DNA of 64,000 nt from Echinometra lucunter. Lineage: Eukaryota > Echinodermata > Echinoidea > Camarodonta > Echinometridae. Below, piece after piece: positions 44,594 to 57,288 of the stretch. Each line of letters begins with the position of its first letter. Positions within the stretch are counted from its first letter, which is position 1. A program made the translations under genes and the position numbers. Under the pieces are notes generated by a model. That model had not been told where the DNA came from and did not search any database. It saw only the letters and a list, made by a program, of their open reading frames with translations. The DNA lies in NCBI GenBank assembly GCA_029962745.1, contig CM057152.1, positions 19,710,774-19,774,773 on the forward strand. Reading direction: 5' to 3'.

Positions 44594-46184
44594 TATAAGA
44601 CAAAACATAACAGACAAACAAAGGGTCACCACCACCCACTTGGGTTTGCGGAGGGGGCACGGGCCGAAAAGACCCCCCCCCCCCTCCCCCCAAAAAAATC
44701 TGCCACAGGGAGTGATAGCAGCCAATCAGAGTATAGGGTGATCACAGTCAGGCGCTAAGATCGATTTCTCTTGCTCACACACTTGACTGGCACACGCACG
44801 AAAACAGTAACACTCACCCCATCATTTTCTAAACATAATGTCAGGCATTTTGATAATTTTTAAAGAAAATTGTCACTTTTATAACAGTCATCATTGTATC
44901 AATTCTATCACCATATTCAAACAACTGACTGATTTTCATTTAGTTTTCTTTTTACCCTGAAAACTGGGGATATTGCAGCCCTCTCCCTCATGGGGGGGGG
45001 GGGGGGGAGGGAGGGCATCTACCGTCTTCCATCACTGTGGTATGGATCCACTCTGCTTTCCATTGGTGATGCTTATACACGGTACATAATCATAACAACA
45101 GAACCACCTGATAACTTGTTCATACTGTTTTATGTTGAGGTTGTGTCCTCATTCATTGAGCTGGTTTCGGTTCTATTCAGATCACAGCTTGCTATAATTT
45201 CAAAAAACATTTTGTTGTTGATGTTTGCTTTGTCGTTTCTGATATATGAAATATTAAATATAATTAATCAATTTGATCTAACTAATCTGATCATCTAATA
45301 AGTAATAATACACAATTTTGTTTTGGAAAACAAATCGTCATGGTTTAAATTCTAGGAGACTGACCACCCTCTTTTTAAATGCTTCTGTGTTGTTTTATTC
45401 TCGTTTGGTTTTGCACTTGACAAAGTGTAAATTATGGGTTATTATCATCATAGTATATGTAATGATATCCTTTATTTTGATAAGAAGCTAGCGCTGCTAT
45501 GTAAAAAAGTCCGAGTTGTGGATCAGGATTTAAAGGTGAGATGGGGGGGGGGGGGGAGGAGACGAGAGGGAGGAAGGGAGTGGGGGGGGGGGGGGGGGGA
45601 TAAGGCGCACACTCTGTTCAAATAAAATTGTACAAATCTCATTCTCTAGGCGTATTCAAGCAGATATGTAGCTAGTTCCAAATCGATATACAGAGGAATT
45701 TAGGCAGTCTCAAAACCTGGAATCATGATACAAATGAATTTAGACGGTGATTTTTTTTTTCCAGAATTTTCTTTCTGAAATTTACGAACTCCTTCTGAAC
45801 TAAACAAGCCAATATGGCTTAGAATCAAGGCAGAGGACTAATTTGTTAAAATTTTGATCTTTCACACTACCTATAAAGCCGACACTTTTTCTCTTTTCAT
45901 TTATCAAAAAAAGTATTTACCTTTTTACGATCCTTGACCCCTTTCCCTAGATCGTCGTCCTCTCACGTCACGTGACCTGCGCCATGTTTATTTTCAGCGA
46001 AATGACGGAACTCGGGAACAAGCACTGGAAACACTGATATGGAGTTCGCTCCACTGCTGCGCTTGTTTCTGCATTTTGCCGCACCCCTGGTCATGGAAAA
46101 TGGAGTGCTAGTAGGCAGAATATTTCGTGGAATAACCTAAGCATACCTTAGATCCTCTGCAAAAAACTGTAAAAACAGAGAAAC

Positions 46185-46362
46185 ATGGGCGAAGAGCTGC
46201 CAATGAATGCCACCGACTACCCGTCCGGGTCTGGTTCACGGAGTATCGTTTTGCCGTGCAGATAGGATTTGTGCGAGAAAATTTTCAGATTCCTCCAGAG
46301 GGAGGTGATCCTTCCATTCCACTCATAAAAGAAATCGTTTACCCTCAATGGTTAAACAAAGA
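46185..46362 (+). pseudogene. PRKD: PRKD first coding exon, copy 2, frameshifted
   Basis: Same exon as 32927-33100 but 178 instead of 174 bases. It has an extra A after codon 6 (CCAATGAATGCC), an extra T in TATCGTTTTGCC, and two extra bases in ATCGTTTACCCTC. The frame is lost after codon 7. The start context and the GTAAGT donor are intact. All four changes are single-base insertions, mostly in or beside short homopolymers, near a contig end, which points to sequencing or consensus error more than to a real null allele. Confidence 0.8.
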
Positions 46363-46789
46363 GTAAGTCGTGTGTGAGATAACGTTAAGAACCTCTATAA
46401 TGAGTATTGATAGAATTGTCTAAATGTCACTGGTTAGCTCACAAATTAATTGAAATTCACAGACACAGGTCACAGTCACACAGACAAAATGTCACTGACA
46501 TGACACAGGGTCTAACGTTAGATCTAACGTTACACAGTGTCACTGTGGTCTGTGGCTGTGTAAAAAAGTTAGACTACAGACATAACTAGTGACCACTGTG
46601 GTGGTGGTACAATTATCTGGAGTGACTGTTACTTGAAGATGAGACTGGTTTGAGCATGAAGAGTTGGGCCTAATCGTGAAATCTGTCGCCTCTCTTCCCG
46701 CTTGTGCGCTCAGCATTGTGTAAGTCTAAAAGTAAAATGGGAGTGCGTTTAATGTTACCAGCACTGACGAAATAAACAGAGGTTAATGG

Positions 46790-47171
46790 GCAAACCCGGA
46801 GAATAGGGGACTGGAACGCGCGCGCATGCCATTCGTACTGTGCAGAGATCGGCAGAGACGGCCGAAATGTCAGGGTATGTGACAAGTCCATAATCAAGTT
46901 CAAAATGACTTTAAAATATGTTTTAATCAGGTAATTATGTTCTAATATATTACATTGTCCTCTCGGCTTTCAAATGTGTGATTATGTGGTGAAAATCATT
47001 TGATTTTTTGCCAAGAAATGTTCTCAAACTCACAAATGTTTCATCCATGAATCTTGTGCAGATCGTCCCCCTCGCATCGCTGCCGACTCCGCCTGCTGCC
47101 ACCGGCTGCATTTGTTTGCACACAAATGAATATGTGCCGCATGTCCCGGTCCCCTATTCTCCGGGTTTGTC
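46790..47171. mobile_element. Mutator-like MITE, copy 2
   Basis: Counterpart of 33523-33900 with the same GGTTAATGG duplications at 46781-46789 and 47172-47180. Confidence 0.8.
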
Positions 47172-48237
47172 GGTTAATGGACTGGTGACAAATTTCATGA
47201 TAATGCCAAGAGTTGTGTACAGGGACAAAGAGACAGAGAACAAAAGAGAGAGTTGTATGGCTAACATTGCAAGCAAACCGGAGAATAGGGGACCAGATGC
47301 ACGAATGTGCCATTCATCATAACAGTGCAGCGATAGCCCACACTCGAGGTATGGGACAAGGCCATAATCAAGTTTAAAATGATTTTCAAATACACTGTCA
47401 GGTACTAGTAATCATTGTTCTGAACTGTCATGTGTGTTCTCGGCCCTCAGTCCCAGATTTCTGGTTATCTGACAAAAATGATTTTGATTTTGGCCAGAAA
47501 TGCCGTCCAAATCACAACGGTTTCACAACTGAATCTTGTGCACATCATCTCTGCTGCTGCTACATTTGCTTGCACACAAATGAATACACCCTTCTTCATG
47601 CAGCTAAATGGGAGCAATGTACAGCTTGATATAAATGTCGGATAAAGATCAAGCTTGTACAGCTACATGTGTAGGCTGACATAATTTTCTTGGCTATTAG
47701 TACTGGTAACCTCATAGCCTATAGCAGATCAGCTGCGTAGTCTGAATGTGTTGCTGTTATCAATTTCATCAGTGTCCATGTTGCAGAGGTACACGTAGCT
47801 AACTTTTACATTAGTGTTAGCTACCTCTACAACTAAATGCCAAAATAATCAAAGGTAAAGGTGAAATTTATGGCAAAGAAACCTAACAGTAGGTCAGCTG
47901 GCTCGATCTATTGAAATTTTTATTTATTTTTTTTTGGTGCTATGCCCATGCTGTCCTACTTTGACAAAAGAAACAAGGGACATGTCAACAAAGTTTGAGT
48001 TATTGATGTTTTCATAATTTATCTACTGTGCTCTTCTTCCTCATCAAATTTATGTATGAACACTCATCCTGCTAAAGATATGTTAGGCCAGACATCATAG
48101 TATTGCTTTGATGTCATTGTGCATGACATATGTTTTACTCTTTTACAAGAAATGTCACTTTTGTCAATTGATTCCTTTTGTTAAAGTAGGGCAGCATGGT
48201 ACTGTACATGTACATGGTGCATGGTATGGTAGCTCTA

Positions 48238-48673
48238 CTACTCATCGACCACCTTTTTTGAAACGGACCACCTTCGCGCAATGCTTTCCTGCACATGAAA
48301 TCGAAAAGTACGCATGGAACTTGATGTAATACCCCACAGTAATCAAACTGGCTATCATAACCAAAGTCCAAGAGAAATTAGGATGAAATAACAGAATGTA
48401 ATTATTTTTTTAAAAAACTTGAAAATGATAAATACGTGTTTAATCAATACAGAGGACGGGCTGCCGGTTTAAATAATGAGCTCACGCAGGCGCCGAGTGA
48501 AAAAAATCACATGCGTTTGTCGCCGAGATTTCCGTGCATATCGTATGAGTCAACAATCTGAACATGAGATGTTAATCTGCTGCATTTTCTGCACAAGTGA
48601 GACAAAATTAAGGGAAAACCAACCAATATTTTCTGAGATACGACGTAACCAATTAAAGGCGGTCGATGAGTAG
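48238..48673. mobile_element. TA-flanked MITE, copy 2
   Basis: Counterpart of 35154-35587 with identical ends and TA flanks. Confidence 0.7.
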
Positions 48674-49089
48674 TAGGTCCAACCACACATGCTGCAGTTA
48701 CCTCTACAACTGAGAGGTCAGTTATGGCCATCCTGACAAAGTCTGAATATTCTGAATATTCTGAATCTAAACACCAATTCATATATTGGCATGGAGTTTT
48801 CCAAGCTTATTTCATGAATTTGTGAAGATCAGGATCTACTTCCAATTCCATTCATAGTGGGAGTCACATTATATGGGAAATTATCATACTTGTGGAGATC
48901 ACATTACTCTTCTTTTTTGTTGTTGTTGTCCAAAAGTGCCTTTGTTTTTAGATCTTTTATTTCATGAATTGTTATAATAATCATTAAAATAATATTCTCT
49001 TTTTAAAAGCACATATAACATTGTGAATTAATGTCCCTATGCATTTCCGAAGGAATTTGGATATATTACTCGGGCTTTAGCCCTGGCAA

Positions 49090-49290
49090 CCATAGCGTAG
49101 AACAGTCAAGGAATAGATCCTACCAGTTACGCACTAACTACACCTGGGTAGAGTATGGCAAATGTAGATTAATGTCTTGCCCAAGGAATGCCACTGTAAG
49201 AATTGAACCCTGTACATTGTGGTTAAAAGTCAAAGACTTGTCCACTGGAAACAACACCTCTACTTACTACATGTACTTACAGTTCCTTTT
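49090..49290 (-). mobile_element. Probable tRNA-derived SINE, copy 2
   Basis: Counterpart of 36000-36190. Here the longer open frame (49031-49381) reflects only allele-specific substitutions. Confidence 0.5.
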
Positions 49291-50586
49291 CTTCAGTTAT
49301 GGAGTATCAAAGAACAGATTTAGAGAAACCATCTACATCTACATTTCGTTTTATCACTTGGTTGCCCATTCATCTACATAATACTTTCTATACAGTGTAG
49401 CTATACCGGCATAATAGCGCTTGTGTGCAAAGTGCATACCGGTACTATACTGTATCCATGACAAGCATGGCAGCCAGTGAGATCAGCAAAAGGATCTTGA
49501 AATCTCTTGAAGGCTCAAACTAGAAACTATCAGTGAATGAATGTCAGTTTTTTTGCATCCGTGTGTGGATGGATTGTGCTAATCTCTTGAGAGAAATGTA
49601 CATTGCATTGTATAATTTCTGGGGCAGTGCTATGGGGGGAGGGCAGCCAACCCCCCCCCCCATGATTTTTCAACTTATCAACAAAAAAAAAAAGAAAAAA
49701 AAGAAAGAAGAGAATGTTGGAAATAAGGGCAGGATCATACAGCTATAGTAGCCCCATTTGTTCATTTAAAACATAATCAAACTCACCGTGGGCCAAGGTT
49801 AACCAGAAAAATACTTCCCCCTATGAATATACCCTGGTGCAGCCCCTGTGTAATTTTGATTGTCCAGGCTCCACATTATAAACTTTTATAGGACTCCAGA
49901 TTGCAATTTCTGCTTTCATTGCACATAAAGCCCTATGTCAAAAATTTTGAAATGGGGGGGGGGGGGGGGGGGATGGGGTGTCAGATTCATATTTTGGGCA
50001 TCCATGTAGCCTGACTCCTGAGCACTTTTAGTGCTGAGCATTGTTTTAGCTCTATATTATAGCCTAGTAGCATTCATGTTAACTGAACTTATTTTTTATA
50101 TTGTCCTAATTGGTGTCCTACTTACTTTGGACTGGTAATTACCAAAAGTTGATTAACAGATTTAGCCGCATTCAGTATTTTAAGTGCAGACTCCATGCAT
50201 GCCTGATGAAGTGATTAATTAACTGGAACAGCAGGTCATCATTCACTTATTTGAATTGAGTTGTCCTTTTTATGTACCATGCAATGCTCTGAAATTCAGT
50301 GTTTTTTACTATTAGGCATGTACAGTGCACATGTTTGCTTAAGTATATACACTTTTAAAAGCATCCACAATACAGAAAAACATAAATTTACACATATGTG
50401 ACGTGCATGTTGGATATTAACTGGTCAGCTGTTATGATTCCAGGTCAGTTTAATCTTTTGTTTGAAGAGTCCCATTCATTGTTCCAAATTCAGTTTTGCA
50501 AGTTATTTCGTAAATGATATCAAGAGTTATGTGAGATTTCCTTGGCGCATCAGTCCGTCACTGCATCACTGGGGCTGCAGAGTAAG

Positions 50587-50587
<1 letters not shown>

Positions 50588-50623
<36 letters not shown>
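50588..50623. repeat. (GT)n microsatellite
   Basis: About 18 GT units, compared with a shorter interrupted tract at 37536-37560 in copy 1. Confidence 0.95.
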
Positions 50624-50628
<5 letters not shown>

Positions 50629-53600
50629 GCATGCACAAATCCCTGTTAATGTTGAATCTTGACTTGGCATACTGAAAATTATATTTCATTGTAGCTCCCA
50701 GTCTTTACTAAACTATTGTCAATTTGAGTGGCAGTCCATGTTTTCTATGTATTTATTTATTTATTTTTTTTTTTTTGGGGGGGGGGGGGGTATATCTTTT
50801 TCCAAAAGGCTTGGCTGGAGGGGCCTTGAGCTCTAAGAAGAAAAGGCAGAATCGTAAAATTAGCTAAATTTTGTTTTGGAAAACTAAAGAAAAAAATTTA
50901 TGGCTTTAGTAATTTTTACTTTTTGAAACAGTAAATGCAACATTAGGTGAAACTGCCTCATTTCTAACCATAGCTATAAGTGGTAATCCCAAAATAATTG
51001 TACAACTTGGGTTAAACAGGTGCAACTCCCTCCTAATATGAAATGAAAAGATTAGTGAAATTACTAATCTTTGGAGCTCGTAGAACCTGGCAAATCACTG
51101 TAACATTTTATTGCTTGAGTTTTGTCAAAGTGTGTCTACACCGCTGCTGACAAACTTGCACATGTAGTTTGATAATGACTCAGTGAATGTAGGAGCTTAG
51201 TGGTAGAGGTGGGCTGTCTGCTCCTAAATGTTCCCTCAGTCAAATCAATCCTCTGTTGTAGTGTAGAAAACATGACTAACAAGAAGGTGCTTTGGAAATT
51301 TACATGATCTTCTAAACATTATACTTCTACATGTACATGACACATGTACATGTCATTCAATGTATATGTGCATTTGTACACTGGTGCTCTACACCTGATG
51401 ATTCTAGTCAAATTGTGCACCATACCACAACTGTACAGAACACAAAGAAACTAGAATTTAGCAAGCAAAGAAAAAACTAACTATGTTCTGCCACTCAGAG
51501 TCTGTGCTGTCAAAGTTGAAGTTCACTTTTTTTCCAGTAAGGTGTTAGTCCTACATGTAGCTTTGTACAGGATGTACGATTCATTTTAAGTGATACATGA
51601 AGATTGTAGCCTGTGAGGTGATTCTTATTTTCATCACTGGGCACAGGAGCTCATTTTTTTGATGTGTTCAGAAAATTAACATATAAATATACATGATGTC
51701 ATACTTACCTGTAAAAGTGGAAAGATAAAGGTAATAAATAATTGAAAGCTCAGGTGGAACACAAATAGATGCAAGATTTTTTTTCCTTCAGGCAGAAACT
51801 TTTGTTTTGACAGATATATATTTCATCTTTGAAAGTAATAAATGCATATTGTTCCGTAGAGGAGGATATTCAATTTCAAAATTACCATGTTTCCCCTTGT
51901 AATTACCACCTTCATCACGTTTCAAAAAGACTCTGACCCTGCAGAAATTATACAATTGAAATGATGAATAATGATGTAAAAGGATGGCCTATTTTTATGT
52001 GCATTTTGAAATATTCATTTCATATGATTCTAAAGCAGTACTAAATTAATTGTGTTCAGTAGTATCTATTTGAAAATTTGAATATCAGTGAATTTGAAAA
52101 ATTCAAAACTGCAATGAACATTTGATTTTCTTCTATTATGCCACCTTCAAAAGAGCATTTTATTTAAAAATTAATTTTCTTTGTTGATGGATGGTATATT
52201 AAGCTTTTTCTTGTAAACCATTTTTCGGATGTGACCATATGAATGTGTTCTTATCCCCCCAAAACCTTGTGAATTTTAGAATGCACGCATATACAACAAA
52301 ATTCAACAGTACAGACTGAAACTTGCAGGCAGCCCTTGTTTAGCTGATATTGCAACATGCTTTTTAACCATTTTCTTCAGCTGCAAAGAGATTCCTTTTT
52401 GGGAGACAAAAAACTATTACCAAATGTTTCTTTTATATGATATTTCAATGTTAGAAGCGCAGTTTGGATGGATATTTTATCACAGCCAATGAAATTTGAA
52501 TCAGTGTCTGAAAAGAGTTAAACTTCAGTTGGCATGGATCTTGAATTAAGGAGAGGCAATGTTTTTCAGGGTATGCGAAAATAAGTTATGATTTTCCCAC
52601 ATATGATAAATTTTTTTTGCTTGAAAGTTTTAGAAGTGAAAGCAAGCCTCGATGTAGAAGTGATACATTTCGTCTCCCTTGAAAGCTGAAGTGCTTTGGC
52701 TTTCAAAATGAAACTGCCTCTGGAGCAGACGTACTTACAAGTACCAGCACAGTCACACCTGTATGGGTAATTAAACTAATTCCCAGTGAATTACCCTATC
52801 CATTGGGTGTAACCCATCATTGTTCTCATGCTACAAAGAGAGCATAGAGAGGGAACCTGGTGTCTTTGACCTTCCGATGATTGATGGACTTCCACTGTTT
52901 TTCGTCTCCCTTTCTTTTCTCAACCTCCAGTGTGGGTACACTTGCACGGAGGCGATCTAATCATGTCATTTCCCACATGTATTACTCACAAGACTGAATG
53001 CTTCCACAGTGTTTAATGTGCAGATACCTGTACATAGCAAGTACAGTATATTCCATTCAGAATTAAAGATTTGTAGGATTTTTAAAAGAATCATAAACAT
53101 GTACATGTACATCTGTAAAGTTTTTCTAAAGAACTTCATAAATCTGGTCAAGAATGTACATGGAGGTACTAGCATGGACAGATTTGTGCCATACATAGTG
53201 CAGAATTCAAGTAGTTATACATGGAAGAGTATGTTTGCCTTCTCAACTTCCATACTACAGTGTATTGTAACTTAAAGGAATCAGGTTTAATGGGCAATTT
53301 CAACACAGTGGTCATGACATTCAGACCATGTTTAAAATTCAAATTCAAGAGATCATAGAGCAGAAGCACTGGTTTCTGAACAGATCTCATCAAGTTTATT
53401 AGGGCAAAGTTGAATATCAGGGACATACACAGCAAAGTTCACTGCAGTTCACTGTATTTCACTGCAGAGTTAGAGAGAAATTGGACTCCTTCTGACTGTA
53501 ACGGACTTTACACAAAATGAACAAGGCAATTTTTACTGCTGTGAACTGAGTAAAATACCTCTGACTTTGGGGAGTGAATTACTTTAACTTGAATTTCATA

Positions 53601-53778
53601 CCATGAAAAAGTTTTAATCATAACTTGTATTTAAAGAGATTGATGAGGAGCCTACTTTTTAGCACTCAAAATGAATCACACTGGACGTGACACTTTTCCA
53701 AGCTTCCATATTTCTAAGAATACTGTACAAGATATGGCATTTACTCTGTTGTTTATATAGTAAAGTTAATAAATGAGA

Positions 53779-54073
53779 ACTCACATTATACCTGATATTT
53801 TATATTATATTCCACATAATAAGAATCTTGCTGTAGGATTGTCAAAAGTGAATCACGTCATTTAATTTCCCCGAATAAAAGTGCATGAACTTTATGATTG
53901 TATGTTCCATTCTTTTCCATCACCGTAACTCACATTATACCTGATATTTTATATTATGTTCCACATACTAAGAATCTTGCTGTAGGATTGTCAAAAGTGA
54001 ATTACGTCATTGAATTTCCCCAAATAAAAGTGCATGAACTTTATGATTGTATGTTCCATTCTTTTCCATCACC
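53779..54073 (+). repeat. Tandem duplication, 149-bp unit, copy 2
   Basis: Counterpart of 40681-40977. The last unit lacks the final CGTAAAATT present in copy 1. Confidence 0.8.
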
Positions 54074-55776
54074 TTTGCTTCTTTTGTGACATAACAATTA
54101 GCTTACTACTTATTGAGCTGAGGCAAAGCAAGTCGTGCGTGCACTACACAGTCACAAGATGCATGTACATGTACCTACTAAAACAGGCATTTGCAGTGCG
54201 TGCAGTCGGAACTTCTTTCCCTGATTTTGAACAGAACTAGGGAAAGAAAACCATTTTTTCTAAACCAAATTCTTGTAGAAAAGTAAATATTCTTGTCTTT
54301 CTATGCAGTTAAATGGTTTCAGATGTGGAATATAAAGCAAATAATCACTTTTGATTTCAGGCATTGAGACAAACTATCACTTCCTTGGCAATCTACATGT
54401 ATAATAAGCTATCTTTCCTCAGCTTCGCTTTGGAAAGAAACCCACATCCAGATTACCTTGGAAGTGATAGTTTGTCCATCACCTTCACCACCGGTGATTA
54501 TTTGCTTAATATCTCATATACTTTTATAGTCTTGGTAGAGTTGCTTTTCTTAATATTTACATAACAAAGAAGAAATAAAACAAACTTGCTTCTGCCACAG
54601 CTGGACATGGTTTATAAGTAGTATGATGTTACTAGTACTTGACACACAAAAAATACGTACCTAGTTGATCTGTTGTAATATGTATCTTTAGAGCCTGAAA
54701 TAATTGTGTCATGTGTGTAATGGCTGTCTTTAAATCTTTCAAAGTCTTTCTGTGTAAAAAACTTTGATGAAAATACAGCAATACCATATCATGATCTTTG
54801 CAAGGACATGTCCTAAGTTCTTTTTTGTAGGCTCTAATGACCCATTAGCTACTGTCAAATTTGTCAAATGTGCATCTGCATGTACATCTAATGCTGAAAG
54901 CATGAAAGCAAAATTATACACAAGCTTGTAGATCATGCCTGGAGCATAGATGCAAACAAAACTGTGCATGAAAAGCTGGAAAAATGATAAAATGTGATCT
55001 ACATGTACATGACTTTAAAGGAAAAGTATTTATTTTATGATTTTGGAATTCTACAGTTACAGTACACGGTACCACAAGTTCAACCATAATGGATGATATA
55101 ATCAAGGACCTACATGTACGCTCGTATAGCATGGGACAAAATTTGTAATCTGAGTGGTCAATTCATAGTTTTATTTTGCTGTTGAAAACAAATAGTACGT
55201 CAACTATACATGTAATATTTTTTAACACGATAATGCACTGCATTATTATAGATCATGTCTCAATCTTAGAGCAAATACATAAAAGGTTTGAACATAATGT
55301 TAGCTCCTTTTATGTACTTCACTCGAGATTAGGCAATGGACTGGCAGAGAAACCTGGCATCAACAGATTTCCTTGGGTAGACAGGAAGCCTTGTTGTTTT
55401 GTTTTCCAGATAATAACCACTAGAGTGTACGTTCACTTGTTACTACCCTGCCACATGTTGCATGTTTAATTGTCATGTCCGTTTGTGTAAAACATAAAAC
55501 AAAACAAAATAAAACAAAAAACTAGGAGTGATTAGAAGGCAATAGTTGCTGTTCAGGAAAGGAGATGCTTTCATAACTTAGAAAACAAATTTGCAATAAC
55601 TTCCTCCCAAGTATTCATTGCCTATAGAAACTCTATTACGGGAAAACATAACGGACATGACACTTCTATGTTTAAGTACAAATTCAAAGAAAATCACAAA
55701 TATGGCAAATAATGTATCACTGAAAGCTGGAAATCTAACAGGTAGCAATCGTATCAGTTTTATGTCAACTACGTAT

Positions 55777-55939
55777 CAGGGTGCCATTGCACAAAACTTG
55801 CTATTATAGTAACTTTGCCATCAATGGTAACTTTCATGGAATACTGGATTCTGATTGGCTGTTGAGCACTGGTACCATGGTAGTTACCATTGATGGCAAA
55901 GTTACTATAATAGCAAGTTTTTATGCAATGGCATCCTGG
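55777..55939. mobile_element. Foldback MITE
   Basis: CAGGGTGCCATTGCACAAAA and the following 30 bases are matched in reverse by the right arm (TTACCATTGATGGCAAAGTT ... GCAATGGCATCCTGG). It is 163 bp with arms of about 55 bp and no coding capacity. Confidence 0.8.
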
Positions 55940-56805
55940 TAGTAAAAAATAATACAGATCAAAAAAATAAATATTACCTCCCAGCATCTGTGATATACGA
56001 GCGATTTGCCAGAAAATAGCTATATTATGTCACTCTGTTCCAGCAGACGACGTCCCATATAGAATGAACATATTGCAGTGCAATTTTTTCTCAAATTGTA
56101 AAGAATTTAGTGTATTCAAGCCTGCCCATATTTCACACCATTCTAAAAGGGAAATGAAACTGATGCTGGTAACTGAAATCTCATTGTTTGTAAATATACA
56201 GGATAAGGGTTAATGAACAATCAAAGAAACCATACTTTCAAATTGAAAGCCCACCGAATGACTGCATGGACGATATTCGCTCCCTCTTGAAACGCCGAAC
56301 ATACCACAGTGTATGCAGCTGAAAATGCAGTGGCGTCTATTTTTTTTTTACAAGCGATTGATTCCTTTATTATTTCAACTCCTCATTTTCCATCCAAACA
56401 ATACCGTGCATAGGGTTTAGAGAAAAGCATTTGGACTGATGCTAGTGAAGAGAGAGAAATAACTAAAGAGAAGAGGACAAAACACTGGTGCTGAAAATGT
56501 GTGAGATGTTATGGGGCATTGTCTGCTTGTGCCATTAACATCCCGCCAGTGACGTCACAAATCTCAGCGGCGTTTGGAGAGCTCTTCAGGTGCTATGTCG
56601 GGGCTGTATTTTAGCGCTTTGTAATTGATAATAATCATTACTTCGAATGTTTCTAAGGGTTGAATTTTGACAAACTTGTCCAATCTAAGGTTCACCTATG
56701 CAATAATGAAAATTAAGTCGGTTTTTAAAATCAATGATTACCTACTTTAGAGAAATGAGACAATGTTGAGGATCTATTATTTGAATATTGAAGAATGACA
56801 GTAGC

Positions 56806-56970
56806 CACATTTACACTCACTTTCTAGAGCTAGGGCTAGAGTGCTCTAAGGTAAGAGCTCCTCTGGACCACTTTAAAGTGGTCCAGGAGACCACCTCGCG
56901 ATGTGGTTTTCTGCAGCGGTTCCTCGCTAGAGCGCTCTACAACGCTCCAGCATGCCATGTAAACAGAAAG
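56806..56970. mobile_element. Possible MITE containing a 22-bp palindrome
   Basis: TGGACCACTTTAAAGTGGTCCA (56864-56885, a perfect palindrome) lies between diverged ends CATTTACACTCACTTTCTAG and, reversed, CTGTTTACATGGCATGCTGG. The ends match only partly, so the limits are uncertain. Confidence 0.4.
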
Positions 56971-57247
56971 TGGTCTACAATCCGAAATGTGTGTAGCCGT
57001 TCCACGCAAAATATCGATTGCGTGTACATGTATGCCCGTCAGGGACAGTTTGAATTCCGTGCGAATTACTTGACCCGCTGACAGTTGAACTGTAATGGCA
57101 AAAGTGAACATTCTGCAATCGTATTGAAATTGCCCCAATACATCAAGTATTTCTCGAACTACGATTCATTGCATGGTTTTTGCAAACTGGACTATCACAG
57201 CATGTGATGACTGCTCATTAGCAGATTTCTCTGTTCATGCACTGTGC

Positions 57248-57248
<1 letters not shown>

Positions 57249-57282
<34 letters not shown>

Positions 57283-57288
57283 ATGACG
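57249..57288. repeat. (GAT)n microsatellite
   Basis: About 11-13 GAT units with one ATATGAC interruption. Confidence 0.9.

Larger units (their letters stand above)
42174..54761 (+). repeat. 12.6-kb duplicated segment, copy 2 (probable allele 2 contig)
   Basis: Collinear with 28844-41673, starting and ending at the corresponding bases. Unlike copy 1 it continues past the end (from 54762). Copy-specific features include a 38-bp insertion near 52503 (GTGTCTGAAAAGAGTTAAAC...), a longer (GT)n at 50588-50623, and single-base indels concentrated in its first 4.5 kb. Confidence 0.9.

Noticed and set aside
49031..49381. 116-codon plus-strand frame with a plausible-looking sequence
   Set aside because: It overlaps a SINE-like repeat, and the allelic copy at 35950-36300 has stops and substitutions spread evenly over codon positions.
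28844..54761. Genuine recent tandem gene duplication of PRKD 5' region
   Set aside because: Copy boundaries coincide with contig ends at a round-number gap, and allele-type differences dominate; assembly artefact is the simpler reading.
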